The notes below the pieces were generated by a model, which was not told the origin of the DNA, did not search any database, and saw only the letters and a list, made by a program, of their open reading frames with translations. A stretch of DNA of 64,000 bases from Hyphomicrobium_A sp964493785 (lineage in GTDB: Bacteria > Pseudomonadota > Alphaproteobacteria > Rhizobiales > Hyphomicrobiaceae). Both the position numbers and the translations under genes were made by a program. Within the stretch, counting starts at the first letter, position 1, and the number at the start of each line of letters is the position of its first letter. The stretch covers positions 62,001 through 126,000 of the forward strand of contig CAZBPM010000006.1 of NCBI GenBank assembly GCA_964493785.1, written 5' to 3'. Shown in pieces: positions 33,556 to 42,758 of this stretch.

Positions 33556-34575
33556 ATGCCGGCTCCCGTGCAGGACGCGATCGTTCTCGGCGGCAAACGC
33601 CGCTTGCGTGCTTTACCTCGAATGATGCGCGCGGCAGCGATGGACCGCTTCGGCGGCCCGAAGCAATTGAGGATTCATTCGGTTCGCGTGCCCGCAATAG
33701 ACGAGAATGAGGTTCTCATAGCCGTCCACACGGCCGGGGTCGGTCCGTGGGATGCCGATATGCGCGAGGGTGCTCTGTCCGGGTCGCCGCGTTTTCCGCT
33801 CGTGCTCGGTACCGACGGCTCGGGCACAGTCGTGGCAGTGGGTTCTCGCGTCAGCCGCCTGGCGCTCGGTGATCGCGTCTATTCGTATAGCTACGAGAAT
33901 CCCAAGGGCGGATTTTACGCCGAGTACGTTGCCGTTGTGGCCGAGAAGGTCGGTCATGCCCCGAAAGCCCTGAGTCCGGAGGAAGCCGGTGCGGTGCCGA
34001 CGACAGGGCTCACAGCCCTCCAAGGGGTGGACGATGCCTTGCGCGTGGCGAAGGGCGAGAGCGTGGTCATTCACGCCGCGTCTGGAGGCGTAGGCAGCCT
34101 TGCTATTCAATTCGCGAAATGGCGGAAAGCCAGGGTGCTGGCGACGGCGAACAGAGATGACGGCTTGGCGTTCGTCCGCCGCTTAGGAGCGGACGAGCAG
34201 CTCGACGCATCTAACGAAAAGCTTGCGGATGCCATTCAACGTTGGGCTCCAGGTGGTGTGGACGCAGTACTCGGTCTCGCGGGTGGCCGCGCTTTCGAGC
34301 GCTGCATCGATGCTGTCCGCGCTGGAGGCCGCGTGGCGTTCCCAAATGGCGTCGAGCCGGTTCCGAAGCGGCGCCGCGGCGTCGAGTTCACCGATTATGA
34401 CGCGGTCGCGGGCGTCCGCGAGTTCGAGCGTCTGAACGATGCGATCCAAGGCTCGAGGCTAAAGGTTCCTATCGCCGCCAGATATCCACTCGAGGAAGCG
34501 GCCAGGGCTCACGAGCGCCTGGCTCAGGGACACATCCTCGGCAAACTGGTGCTGCGCGTTAGTGATGAAGTTTGA
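33556..34575 (+). CDS. NADPH:quinone reductase-like / zinc-type alcohol dehydrogenase family protein (MDR)
   Basis: A 339-aa medium-chain dehydrogenase/reductase. N-terminal GroES-like domain: MRAAAMDRFGGPKQLRIHSVRVPAIDENEVLIAVHTAGVGPWDADMREG. Cofactor domain: VVIHAASGGVGSLAIQFAKWRKARVLATA, then LGLAGGRAFERCIDAVRAGGRVAFPNG. Zinc ligands are absent, so a quinone-reductase or zeta-crystallin-like activity is probable. ATG at 33556 has GAGAGGAAG 5 bases upstream; the longer frame to 33442 would run through the FNR-type box. It is divergent from the OYE-LLM pair. Confidence 0.87.
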   Translation: MPAPVQDAIVLGGKRRLRALPRMMRAAAMDRFGGPKQLRIHSVRVPAIDENEVLIAVHTAGVGPWDADMREGALSGSPRFPLVLGTDGSGTVVAVGSRVSRLALGDRVYSYSYENPKGGFYAEYVAVVAEKVGHAPKALSPEEAGAVPTTGLTALQGVDDALRVAKGESVVIHAASGGVGSLAIQFAKWRKARVLATANRDDGLAFVRRLGADEQLDASNEKLADAIQRWAPGGVDAVLGLAGGRAFERCIDAVRAGGRVAFPNGVEPVPKRRRGVEFTDYDAVAGVREFERLNDAIQGSRLKVPIAARYPLEEAARAHERLAQGHILGKLVLRVSDEV

Positions 34576-34703
34576 AGATGCCCGCGCTTTCAGCAGCGGA
34601 ATTGGGACAAGGGCAAACGTGGTCGCCTGTCCCCCGCAACACAGCCATATCAGGTGGGCCTTTGCGAACGAAGGACCCGGCGCGAAGTCAGGAGCTATGA
34701 GTC

Positions 34704-35414
34704 GTGCGGCATGACACAGAAGGAGTCCTTCGGCGCAAGACGCCGACCGATGGCCCACAGCTTTCCGAGGTGCGCCTCGCGGACACGGATCGCCTGGAGG
34801 CATTCAGCGACGGAGTCTTTTCGATTACGATCACGCTGCTCGTCGTCGAGATCGTCCGGCCGGACCACGATCCGGGCCACCTCCTGGACAAGCTTGTCAG
34901 CCAATGGCCGAACTACATAGCCTTCCTCGCCTCGTTTTGCTACGTGGGCGTAATCTGGCTCAACCATCGCGCCGTCTTCTCGCGGGTTCGATATTGTGAT
35001 CGCGCGCTGCACATGGCGAACCTCTTCCTGCTGTTGACGTCGGGGTTGATACCATTTCCGACGGCGCTGCTTTCATTCGCACTCCAGCACGGTAATCCTT
35101 TCGACGCCCAAGTGGCGGTGGCCGTGTACGCGCTGATCGGCGGCCTGATGTGCCTTGCCTGGCTCTCGCTATTCCACGTACTGACGATACACCCCTATCT
35201 GTTGGAAAATGGCATCGATCCCGACTTCTTTCCGAGGGAGCGGTTGCGTGCCTGGGTCGGTGTGGCGCTCTATGGCATCGCCGGGGTGATCGGGTGGTTC
35301 TGGGCACCGCTGTTTGCCTTGGCAATCTTCCTGGCGCTCCCCGTGTTCTATGGCGTTACGAGCGAGGGGCTGACCGAGACGCGCCTCAGCCTCTTGCGCC
35401 GAACTCGGCGCTAG
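34704..35414 (+). CDS. TMEM175-family potassium channel-like protein (DUF1211)
   Basis: A 236-aa membrane protein with six hydrophobic helices. The first contains the RLEAFSDGVFSI motif (R-x3-F-S-D) that defines bacterial TMEM175/DUF1211 channels, in which the first helix lines a K+-selective pore. The rest (YIAFLASFCYVGVIWLNHRAVFSRV..., LFLLLTSGLIPFPTALL...) matches the family. Start is GTG at 34704 after GGAG; an N-terminal 26-residue polar extension precedes the motif. It stands alone downstream of the MDR gene. Confidence 0.85.
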   Translation: MRHDTEGVLRRKTPTDGPQLSEVRLADTDRLEAFSDGVFSITITLLVVEIVRPDHDPGHLLDKLVSQWPNYIAFLASFCYVGVIWLNHRAVFSRVRYCDRALHMANLFLLLTSGLIPFPTALLSFALQHGNPFDAQVAVAVYALIGGLMCLAWLSLFHVLTIHPYLLENGIDPDFFPRERLRAWVGVALYGIAGVIGWFWAPLFALAIFLALPVFYGVTSEGLTETRLSLLRRTRR

Positions 35415-35602
35415 CAGGCTCGCTGGCCATCATGGAACTTACTTTGCGATCGCAGGTTCCGGCATCACGTGCCTAGACGTAGAGCGAATATGATCTGGCG
35501 CGTCGCATTGGGCCGGGCCGGGGACGACGCGCGGCGCGGACCAGCACGCTCGTTCAGGCGGCGCGAACGACATCTGCGCATTGCACGGGTTCGCTCGTCC
35601 CG

Positions 35603-36814
35603 TCAGGCCGAGAGCTTCGTCGACATCTTTGTCATTCCGTGGGGGTCAATAACAAATTTCTTGGGCGAGCCCTGGTCGAAGATCCGATACGCCTCGATTG
35701 CGTCCTCGAGGCCGATGACCTGCACATTCAGCAGCTTGCTTAGGTAGGGCATGCGGTCCCACAGAATCGCCTCCATGAGATCTCGGTGATAGTGCATGAC
35801 CGGGCATTGGCCCGCTGTCAGGTGCGGAGACTTGATCCACGCCTTGCCGAAGTCGAGTCCGTATCGACCCTGCTTTTCGTCGTCGTTCCTAGCCTTCGGG
35901 TCGCCTGCACTGTAAATGCCGGGAATGCCCATCGCGCCATTGGCCCGCACCACCTCGAACAGTGTGTTGATTACTGCCGTCGGATCTTCCTCTGCACCGG
36001 GACCGTTGCCGTGGCATTCGAAGCCCACCGCATCGACGCCACAATCAACCTCGCGCTTGCCGGTGATCTTCTCGATCTGGTCGACGATCGGCGTCGAACT
36101 CGCAATGTCGACCGTCTCGTAGCCAGCGTTTTTTACAAGAGCCAAGCGCTCCTTATTGGTATCTCCGCAAATGATTGCGGAAGCTCCCAGAAGATGGGCG
36201 GATGCAACGGCGCAGCGGCCCACGGGGCCCGCCCCTGCGACGTAGACGGTCATGCCGGGCCGCACGCCCGCCGTCACGCAGCCATGAAACCCGGTGGGCA
36301 GAATGTCCGAGAGCAGCGTCAGGTCCTTGATCTTCTCCATGGCTTGCTGTTTGTCGGGGAACTTGAGTAGGTTCCAGTCGGCCCAGGGGACGAGCATGTA
36401 GTCCGCCTGGCCGCCATCCCAGCCGCCGAGATTGAAGCCGTACGCCGCGCAATCCGCCTCGTCGTTGGCGTTCATGCACGTATCGGTATGGCGCTCTTTG
36501 CAGTTGCGGCATTTTCCGCATGAGACATTGAAGGGAATGGATACAAGATCGCCTTTCTTGATGAACTCGACGGCAGGCCCGACCTCAACCACCTCTCCGG
36601 TGTTCTCGTGGCCGAGCTTCATCCCGGACGGTGCTGGGAAGCGCCCCCGATAGATATGCTGATCGCTCCCGCAGATATTCGTCACGACAAGCTTGACGAT
36701 CACTGCGTGATTGATCGTTCGACCCTTCGGGTCGACCATCTCGGGGTAGTCGTAATCTCTTAGCTCGAGCTTCTTTGGGCCCATGAACACGACAGCGCGA
36801 TTGCGTGAGGCCAT
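35603..36814 (-). CDS. fdhA: Glutathione-independent formaldehyde dehydrogenase
   Basis: A 403-aa zinc MDR enzyme of the Pseudomonas putida FdhA type, NAD-dependent and dismutating. Catalytic zinc ligands are in TNICGSDQHIYRG and GHENTGEVVEVG. The structural zinc Cys cluster is CGKCRNCKERHTDTC, followed by the family-specific AYGFNLGGWDGGQADYMLVPWADWNLLKFPD and GAGPVGRCAVASAHLLGA. All motifs are intact. It should oxidise formaldehyde or other short aldehydes without glutathione. An FNR-type box lies at 37002-37015, about 190 bases upstream. Confidence 0.93.
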   Translation of the reverse strand: MASRNRAVVFMGPKKLELRDYDYPEMVDPKGRTINHAVIVKLVVTNICGSDQHIYRGRFPAPSGMKLGHENTGEVVEVGPAVEFIKKGDLVSIPFNVSCGKCRNCKERHTDTCMNANDEADCAAYGFNLGGWDGGQADYMLVPWADWNLLKFPDKQQAMEKIKDLTLLSDILPTGFHGCVTAGVRPGMTVYVAGAGPVGRCAVASAHLLGASAIICGDTNKERLALVKNAGYETVDIASSTPIVDQIEKITGKREVDCGVDAVGFECHGNGPGAEEDPTAVINTLFEVVRANGAMGIPGIYSAGDPKARNDDEKQGRYGLDFGKAWIKSPHLTAGQCPVMHYHRDLMEAILWDRMPYLSKLLNVQVIGLEDAIEAYRIFDQGSPKKFVIDPHGMTKMSTKLSA

Positions 36815-37203
36815 GACGGTTATTCCTTTTCCGAGGACTAGCTAAGGATCTCGAGTGATGTGATGGGTTAAGCTCGACCAACGACGCAGGAGCCAAATCC
36901 GCGCGCGACGTGGACAGCACCCCGGCAGTCACCCAGCTGTTGAGTTGAGAAGAGCCTGGGGTGAGTGATTGACATCAAATCATGATGCGCCGGCCACGAA
37001 CATGACGGTCGTCAGCTTTCCGAATCGCGAAACGGGCACGCTTTTGCGCATAGGGGTTCGATTGCCGTCTGAGCCTTCTTTTGCGCTCCCGTATAGGCTA
37101 CGGCCGGCGACCTTGATTGCGCTCCATGCCCCGGTTCGCATGGCTCGTCGCCTGCTCCGCCACGAGCAGCTAGAAGCTTGTGAAGGTTCATCCCTGTGAG
37201 CGC
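36815..37203. other. Intergenic region upstream of fdhA with one FNR-type box
   Basis: About 390 bases with no convincing gene. A plus-strand frame from 36969 crosses the box and has no start signal. The long distance from the box to fdhA suggests an unrecognised leader or short upstream gene, which I cannot identify. Confidence 0.4.
37002..37015 (-). promoter_or_regulatory. FNR/FixK-type box ATGACGGTCGTCAG
   Basis: Perfect TGACGGTCGTCA core, the same 12-base core as at 42759 and 44077. The likely target is fdhA, which reads leftwards from 36814. No strong -10 is visible at 22 bases. Confidence 0.58.
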
Positions 37204-39543
37204 TTACACAGGGTGCACTTTGTCCAGTGTAATGGGTAAGTCGCGGACGCGGTTGCCCGTGGCATGGTAGACGGCGTTGGCGACTGCGGCCGCGACGCCG
37301 ACTATGCCGATCTCGCCCAGTCCCTTTACGCCGAGCTTGTTGATGAGCGCATCGGGTTCGTCGACGAATATCACATCGATATCGTAGATATCGGCGTTCA
37401 CCGGCACGTGGTACTCGGCAATATTAGCATTCATAATGCGACCGAACCTGTGATCGTGGAGGGTCTCCTCGTGCAGCGCCATGCCGATCCCCCAAACCAC
37501 GGCGCCCATGATCTGGCTGTGCGCGGTCTTCAAATTGAGAATGCGTCCGGCAGCGACTGCATCGACGACGCGCGTGACTCGAATGATTCCGAGTTGCTCA
37601 TCGACTTTCACTTCAGCGAATACGGCTGAATGCACATTCTGCGCGTGCGAGTCCTGCTTTTCGAATTTGTGACTTTTCTCGCAATCGAGGTGCTCCATCT
37701 TGCCGTAGCGCATCACATCTGCAATCGAGACCGATCGGAGGGGATCTTCCACGCCGGCAATCATTCCGTCGACCAGCGTAGTGTCGTTGAGGGACAGGCC
37801 CTCAAGCGGCGAGTTCGGCTTTGCCTGAGCCAGTTGCAGTAGCTTCTCGCGGACTTCCATTGCAGTCGCAACGATCGCATTGCATACCGTCGCCGCCATC
37901 CACGAGCCGCCCTCAATGGGGGACCGAGGCAAAGTCGAGTCGCCGAGCTTTACGCTTATGCGCTCAATGGGCAGGCCAAGCGCATCCGCACCCACTTGGG
38001 CCATGATGGTATACGTGCCCGTGCCGATGTCGGATGCCGCGCACATGATCTCCGCCCGTCCGTCGGCGGCCAGCACGATCCGGACCGCGGCTGGTTTTTG
38101 AAGCGCTTCCCAAACCCCCGTCGCCATCCCCCAACCGATGAGCTCCGTGCCATCCCGCATGGACCGCGGCTGCGGATTACGCTTTGCCCAGCCAAATGCC
38201 TCCGCGCCTTGCCGATAGCATTCGCGCAGATTCTTGCTGGTGTAGGGGAGCCCCTTGCTCTGATCGATGTCTGAGTAGCATTTGAGTCGCAGCTCGAGGG
38301 GGTCCATGTCGAGCGCCACCGCCAGCTCGTCCATGGCGCTCTCGAGCCCGTATACGCCTGTCGCTGCGCCGGGGGCCCGCATGTCGGACGAAGTCGGCAC
38401 GTCGAGTTGGACCAGCTTGTGGACGCACCTCGCGTTGGGCGAACGGTAAAGGAGTTCTCCCCAGCCAGTATCGTTGCGCGAAAAGTCCTCGAAGCGCGAA
38501 GTAACAGAGATCGCTTCGTGCCTCAGGGAGTAGAGGCTGCCGTCCCCATTAGCGCCGATCGCCAAGCGTTCAATGGTCGCGGGCCGAAAACCAAGTGCGT
38601 ACATCTGCGGGCGCGTCAAGACCACACGTACCGACCGCTTCAATGCAGTCGCGCCGAGTGCAGCAAGGATGACTTGGTACTGAGGGCGGAGCCCCGAGCC
38701 GAAACCACCACCCATATATGGCGACAGCACACGTACGTCTTCAGGCTTTCGCTCGAGCGCGCTAACAAGGTAGCGCTGCACGTTCTGCACGCCCTGTGTC
38801 TTGTCGTACACCGTCAGCTTACCGCTGCTATGCCAGACGGCAGTAGTCGCAAAAAGCTCCATCGGATTGTGGTATTCCGTCGGGATGAAGTAGTCGGCCT
38901 CGTGCCTCACCGCGGAAGCATCGAAAGCTCGTTCCGCATCTCCGCGGGGCTTTTGCTCTTTCTCGACTGCGAAGGCTTCGCCCAGCTGCGCGTTGAGATC
39001 GGTCAGTGCGAATTCGTCGTCGTAGTCGACCTCAACCAGCGCGGCGGCAAACCGGGCCTTGTCCCAATCTTCCGCGATGACCAGCGCGACCGGCTGCCGG
39101 CTGAAACGGATCTCAGCGTCATAGAGCGGACGGAACGGGGAACCCTCCTCCGGCGCCGTATCGTCCTTCCATGCCTCGTCAGAGCTGGCCAGCGGCGGCC
39201 TGTTCTGGTGGGTCAGTACGTCGAGCACACCGGGTACGCGCAGCGCTTTGCTCGCGTCGATCGCCGTGATGCGACCCTTGGCGATGGTCGAGTCGACAAC
39301 AAAGCCGTACGCTAGGTCGGGAACGTGGTGCTCGCCGGCGTATTCCGCGGTGCCGGTTACCTTGGCGACACCGTCGATGCGCGAAGTGGGAGTGCCTATA
39401 TATGGCTTCATGCTGCGACCCGCTCGCTCGTCGGGTGTGCCGGTTCGCCCCTCGACGTTTTGCGCCGTAGCTGCATTCGCTTTGCCCAAGCCTCCCAGAA
39501 CAGCCGCTCCTTGCAGCACGACCCGACGGCTGATCTTCCGCAT
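37204..39543 (-). CDS. paoC: Molybdenum hydroxylase large subunit (PaoC/YagR-like aldehyde oxidoreductase)
   Basis: A 779-aa molybdopterin-cytosine-dinucleotide subunit of the xanthine-oxidase family. It shows the moco segments YMGGGFGSG, MRAPGAATGVYGLE and the catalytic Glu in VKGLGEIGIVGVAAAVANAVYHATG. The N-terminus MRKISRRVVLQGAAVLGGLGKANA resembles a twin-arginine export signal. It is the last gene of the three-gene set paoA-paoB-paoC with 1-base spacing after paoB. The PaoD-type maturation chaperone is not nearby. It should oxidise aldehydes to acids. Confidence 0.9.
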   Translation of the reverse strand: MRKISRRVVLQGAAVLGGLGKANAATAQNVEGRTGTPDERAGRSMKPYIGTPTSRIDGVAKVTGTAEYAGEHHVPDLAYGFVVDSTIAKGRITAIDASKALRVPGVLDVLTHQNRPPLASSDEAWKDDTAPEEGSPFRPLYDAEIRFSRQPVALVIAEDWDKARFAAALVEVDYDDEFALTDLNAQLGEAFAVEKEQKPRGDAERAFDASAVRHEADYFIPTEYHNPMELFATTAVWHSSGKLTVYDKTQGVQNVQRYLVSALERKPEDVRVLSPYMGGGFGSGLRPQYQVILAALGATALKRSVRVVLTRPQMYALGFRPATIERLAIGANGDGSLYSLRHEAISVTSRFEDFSRNDTGWGELLYRSPNARCVHKLVQLDVPTSSDMRAPGAATGVYGLESAMDELAVALDMDPLELRLKCYSDIDQSKGLPYTSKNLRECYRQGAEAFGWAKRNPQPRSMRDGTELIGWGMATGVWEALQKPAAVRIVLAADGRAEIMCAASDIGTGTYTIMAQVGADALGLPIERISVKLGDSTLPRSPIEGGSWMAATVCNAIVATAMEVREKLLQLAQAKPNSPLEGLSLNDTTLVDGMIAGVEDPLRSVSIADVMRYGKMEHLDCEKSHKFEKQDSHAQNVHSAVFAEVKVDEQLGIIRVTRVVDAVAAGRILNLKTAHSQIMGAVVWGIGMALHEETLHDHRFGRIMNANIAEYHVPVNADIYDIDVIFVDEPDALINKLGVKGLGEIGIVGVAAAVANAVYHATGNRVRDLPITLDKVHPV

Positions 39544-39544
39544 C

Positions 39545-40558
39545 TCATATGACTTTCTTCACGGATTGCGATTGCGGCGTCCCGCAAGCGGCCTGTGTCA
39601 AGGCGCGCACGATTCCACGCCGTGCAAGATCTATTTTGAAGGTGTTGTGGCGATAGCCCTTTGCACCCTGCAGCAGAATCTCTGCCGCCATTCCGAAACT
39701 CGCCTCTGTGGCCGGCCGTCCGCGCAGCGACGCTTCTGCCGCCGGCACCCGCCACGGCTTATGCGCGACACCACCTAGCGCCACACGCGCGCCCTTGATG
39801 GTGTCGCCTTCAACCTCCAGCGCAGCGGCGATCGACACGAGTGCAAATGCGTAGGATAACCGGTCGCGAATTTTCAAATACGTGTAGTTCTTGGCGAAGC
39901 CCTTGCTGGGCAGCTCGACGCCGGTGATCATCTCGTCTCGCCGGAGGTTGGTATCCCGGTCGGGCGTATCGCCCGGCAGCCGGTGAAATTCCGAAAACGG
40001 AATGATGCGCGTGCCTTGCGGACCCTCGACGTGCACTGTTGCCTCAAGGGCGGCTAGTGCCACGCACATGTCCGACGGGTTCGTCGCGATGCATTCTTCG
40101 CTGGCGCCTAGAATGGCATTGATGCGGTTCAGGCCCTCCAGAGCGGAACAGCCGCTTCCTGGTTGGCGCTTATTGCATGGCGTTGCTATGTCGTAGAAGT
40201 AGAAGCAGCGCGTCCGCTGCAGGAGGTTACCCCCTGTCGATGCCATGTTGCGCAGTTGCTGTGAGGCGCCGGCAAGGATTGCGCTGGCAAGCAGCGGGTA
40301 ACGCTCCGTGACGATCGGGTGGTATGCGACGTCCGAGTTCGGCACCATCGCTCCGATACGCAACCCTCCGGCCGTCTCTTCCACGTTCGTCAGCGGCAAG
40401 CGCGAGATATCTATGAGGCGCGTCGGCCGCTCGACATCCATGCGCATTAGGTCGACGAGGTTGGTGCCACCGGCAATGAACTTCGCCGATGGATCGGCAG
40501 CGATCATACGCAGCGCGTGCGACGCGTCCTTGGCGCGGGTGTACTGAAAGTTGATCAT
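39545..40558 (-). CDS. paoB: FAD and Fe-S subunit of aldehyde oxidoreductase (PaoB/YagS-like)
   Basis: A 337-aa medium subunit. FAD-binding segments are KFIAGGTNLVDLMR and LAGASQQLRNMASTGGNLLQRTRC. The downstream Cys set (RCFYFYDIATPCNKRQPGSGCSALEGLNRINAILGASEECIATNPSDMC) matches the extra [4Fe-4S] site known from E. coli PaoB, separating this from ordinary CoxM subunits. Its ATG overlaps the paoA stop as ATGA, and paoC starts just after its stop. Confidence 0.9.
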   Translation of the reverse strand: MINFQYTRAKDASHALRMIAADPSAKFIAGGTNLVDLMRMDVERPTRLIDISRLPLTNVEETAGGLRIGAMVPNSDVAYHPIVTERYPLLASAILAGASQQLRNMASTGGNLLQRTRCFYFYDIATPCNKRQPGSGCSALEGLNRINAILGASEECIATNPSDMCVALAALEATVHVEGPQGTRIIPFSEFHRLPGDTPDRDTNLRRDEMITGVELPSKGFAKNYTYLKIRDRLSYAFALVSIAAALEVEGDTIKGARVALGGVAHKPWRVPAAEASLRGRPATEASFGMAAEILLQGAKGYRHNTFKIDLARRGIVRALTQAACGTPQSQSVKKVI

Positions 40559-41076
40559 GACTTGACGTCTCCGGCACGCATGACCTGCTGGATCGCCGCG
40601 ACGATGTTGGGATATGCGCCACAGCGGCAGATATTGCCGCTCATGAGTTCGCGAATTTCATTCGCCGACTTGGCTCTTCCCTCAGCGAGGAGCCCTACTG
40701 CAGAGCAAATCTGCCCAGGCGTGCAGTAGCCGCATTGGAATGCGTCATGGTCGATAAACGCCTGCTGCAGCGGATGCAGCGTCTCTCCCCTGGCAAGCCC
40801 TTCGATCGTGGTAACTTTCGCTCCATCCTTCATCACGGCGAGCATCAGGCACGAGTTCACGCGACGGCCATCCACCAGCACCGTACAGGCGCCGCACTGG
40901 CCATGGTCGCACCCTTTCTTGGTCCCGGTCAGGTGTAGGTGATCACGCAGAGCGTCCAGCAGGCTCGTCCACGGCGCGATTGTGAGCCGCTTCTCCGTTC
41001 CATTGACTTCGATGGTGACGCCCATTTTTTCCGGAGAGGCGATTGCCGGCTGGGGCTTCTCCTGCGCGCGCGCCAT
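40555..41076 (-). CDS. paoA: 2Fe-2S subunit of aldehyde oxidoreductase (PaoA/YagT-like)
   Basis: A 173-aa small subunit. The plant-type 2Fe-2S site (KKGCDHGQCGACTVLVDGRRVNSC) is followed by the C-terminal four-helix 2Fe-2S site (CGYCTPGQIC...GNICRCGAYPNI). ATG at 41076 has GAGGAG 5 bases upstream and is preferred to an extension to 41160. No Tat signal is visible on this subunit, whereas E. coli PaoA has one. It is first in the operon. No FNR-type box lies directly upstream: the nearest TGAC/GTCA pair (41144-41159) has an 8-base spacer. Confidence 0.91.
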   Translation of the reverse strand: MARAQEKPQPAIASPEKMGVTIEVNGTEKRLTIAPWTSLLDALRDHLHLTGTKKGCDHGQCGACTVLVDGRRVNSCLMLAVMKDGAKVTTIEGLARGETLHPLQQAFIDHDAFQCGYCTPGQICSAVGLLAEGRAKSANEIRELMSGNICRCGAYPNIVAAIQQVMRAGDVKS

Positions 41077-41295
41077 GTCGGCTCCTCTCGCTCTCGTCCT
41101 ATGTGCCGAACACGTAAGAGAGCTGCCGGTTCCACCCTCTAGCTGACACTCCCAAGTCACTTGAAATCCATCGGCGGAGTGTGCCGTAAGCTCGTAAGAT
41201 ACGATTAAAGTTGTGCCGCGCCGTTGAGCGCCACGAAGGGTGTTCAGCCCTCACTTCGAAGTGTCGTTGTCCACCACCAATCGATGCATTGTTCA

Positions 41296-42474
41296 TCAAA
41301 GCGGGAACCGCAATATTGCGACCAGGGGAGCGTGCATCGGGAGATCGTCTTTGCGAGCAGCGAGGACGCGGGCGCCGGTAAGCAGGGCGCGCTTTGCGAC
41401 CTCGTCGACGACACTGTAGGTCTCTGCATCATCCGAGACGGCGTACGTGACACTGCCGTCGTAATCGTCAACCAAGCCGGGAATGACCTCGTCAAAATCG
41501 ACGACCAACTGATCGATGGTGCCGTATGTTGCGCAGTGGGCCGCGTACGAAAGATCCGTCGTCGCTCGGCGTGGCTTCAGGTCGTCGTAAAGCACTTTGA
41601 TCTTTTCGACCTCCCGAGCGTAGATGCGATCGAGAATGGGCAGGGAAAGATCTGAAATTTGCCGATCGGTCTTCATCCTTGGATTCCCGGCAATGATTTC
41701 CGTCGCGAGGTGAGGATAGGTACTCACCGAGCGGTACATCGAAACCAGCGGCTCGTCGGCGGCGAGTATGAGCGGCAGGTCACTGCCTTTGAGGACGGCA
41801 CCCAAGGCGTGATCAACTTTCCGAACATACTCCTGCATGAGCACCTTTTCGTACTCGGGCAGCAGAAGGTTGATGCTGGGCGCACGGGCGTAGACCCGTA
41901 ATCCTTCGGGCAAGTTGTGCGGCATTTGCGGGACCAGTATCTCTGCCGGCGGCATGTCGACCGCCACGCGAATGAGGCGCGTCGCACCTTCAGACAGACC
42001 AAGAACGTAAGCTTCATGGGGCATTCCCAGAGCGCGAATTAGCGGCTGCAGGTGGAACCGGTCCGACACCTCGGCGAGCGGCCTCACGACATGCGGCAGC
42101 CGAAACGTCCGCACTCCGTCGACCGTCGCCAGGACACCAAGCCCCTTGCTTTGGTACGTCCAGAACTCGGCCACCTCGTCCACTTTCTCGTGCAGACGCT
42201 GACGCTGCCTGACCTTTTCCTCGATCTCCGGATCCTTGTCGTCCCCTAGCAGGTGTCCGAAATGCTGCGCTAGACGTGAAAGCCGTCGTTTGTCGTATCC
42301 AGATCGGCGCAATTGATTCAGGGCCTCCTTTACAAGGTCTTTGAGTGCCGTCCGATTGGCGTGAGCGGCTTCGCGCCGTGGCGCGGTCGGCAGATAGATC
42401 GAGACGCACGCGTCGGCGCGGACTGCAGCAAGCTCCTTGAACTCGCCAATTTTCGGGAGATCGATGTGAAGCAT
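41296..42474 (-). CDS. baeRF-family protein (bacterial archaeo-eukaryotic release-factor-like)
   Basis: A 392-aa soluble protein. The N-terminal region (ADACVSIYLPTAPRREAAHANRTALKDLVKEALNQLRR) and the middle domain with GLGVLATVDGVRTFRLPHVVRPLAEVSDRFHLQPLIRAL, then YVLGLSEGATRLI, match baeRF proteins. The C-terminal Pelota/eRF1 domain-3-like part includes AAHCATYGTIDQLVVDFDEVIPG and VDEVAKRALLTGARVLAARKDDLP. No GGQ loop is seen. Such proteins are predicted to act at the ribosomal A site in stress. It lies 30 bases after a stand-alone L35 gene, behind one FNR-type promoter. Confidence 0.8.
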   Translation of the reverse strand: MLHIDLPKIGEFKELAAVRADACVSIYLPTAPRREAAHANRTALKDLVKEALNQLRRSGYDKRRLSRLAQHFGHLLGDDKDPEIEEKVRQRQRLHEKVDEVAEFWTYQSKGLGVLATVDGVRTFRLPHVVRPLAEVSDRFHLQPLIRALGMPHEAYVLGLSEGATRLIRVAVDMPPAEILVPQMPHNLPEGLRVYARAPSINLLLPEYEKVLMQEYVRKVDHALGAVLKGSDLPLILAADEPLVSMYRSVSTYPHLATEIIAGNPRMKTDRQISDLSLPILDRIYAREVEKIKVLYDDLKPRRATTDLSYAAHCATYGTIDQLVVDFDEVIPGLVDDYDGSVTYAVSDDAETYSVVDEVAKRALLTGARVLAARKDDLPMHAPLVAILRFPL

Positions 42475-42503
42475 TGCTGCACTCCAAATGTCGACGGACG
42501 GCC

Positions 42504-42704
42504 TCAGCGGCTGTACGGCATGTATTTTTTTACGATCTTGGCATCGCTGTCGCTCAACAGCATGGGGTGGCGGGCCTGCCGAACGAACTTCGATGCCCGC
42601 TTGATCATGCCATGACGCTTGCCGCTCGGTTTGGCTTTCACTTTGCCGCTCGCAGTCATGCGGAAGCGCTTCTTTGCCCCGCTCTTCGTCTTTAGTTTGG
42701 GCAT
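42504..42704 (-). CDS. rpmI: Ribosomal protein L35, stand-alone copy
   Basis: 66 aa, beginning MPKLKTKSGAKKRF and containing GKRHGMIKRASKFVRQARHPMLLSDSDAKIVKKYMP. The length and the basic N-terminal half are typical of bL35. ATG at 42704; an open frame extends upstream to 42923 without homology. rpmI normally sits in infC-rpmI-rplT; here neither partner is present and the neighbour is a baeRF gene, so this is probably a second, divergent copy. The C-terminal third is the most divergent part by eye. An FNR-type box is centred about 62 bases upstream. Confidence 0.9.
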   Translation of the reverse strand: MPKLKTKSGAKKRFRMTASGKVKAKPSGKRHGMIKRASKFVRQARHPMLLSDSDAKIVKKYMPYSR

Positions 42705-42758
42705 GGCGATCTCCGACATACTCCCGCCGAAGGGTCGAGTAGCCCAGCAGCTCCCGCC

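Noticed and set aside
41144..41159. TGAC/GTCA pair upstream of paoA as a further regulator box
   Set aside because: The spacer is 8 bases, not 4, so it does not fit the FNR-family geometry.
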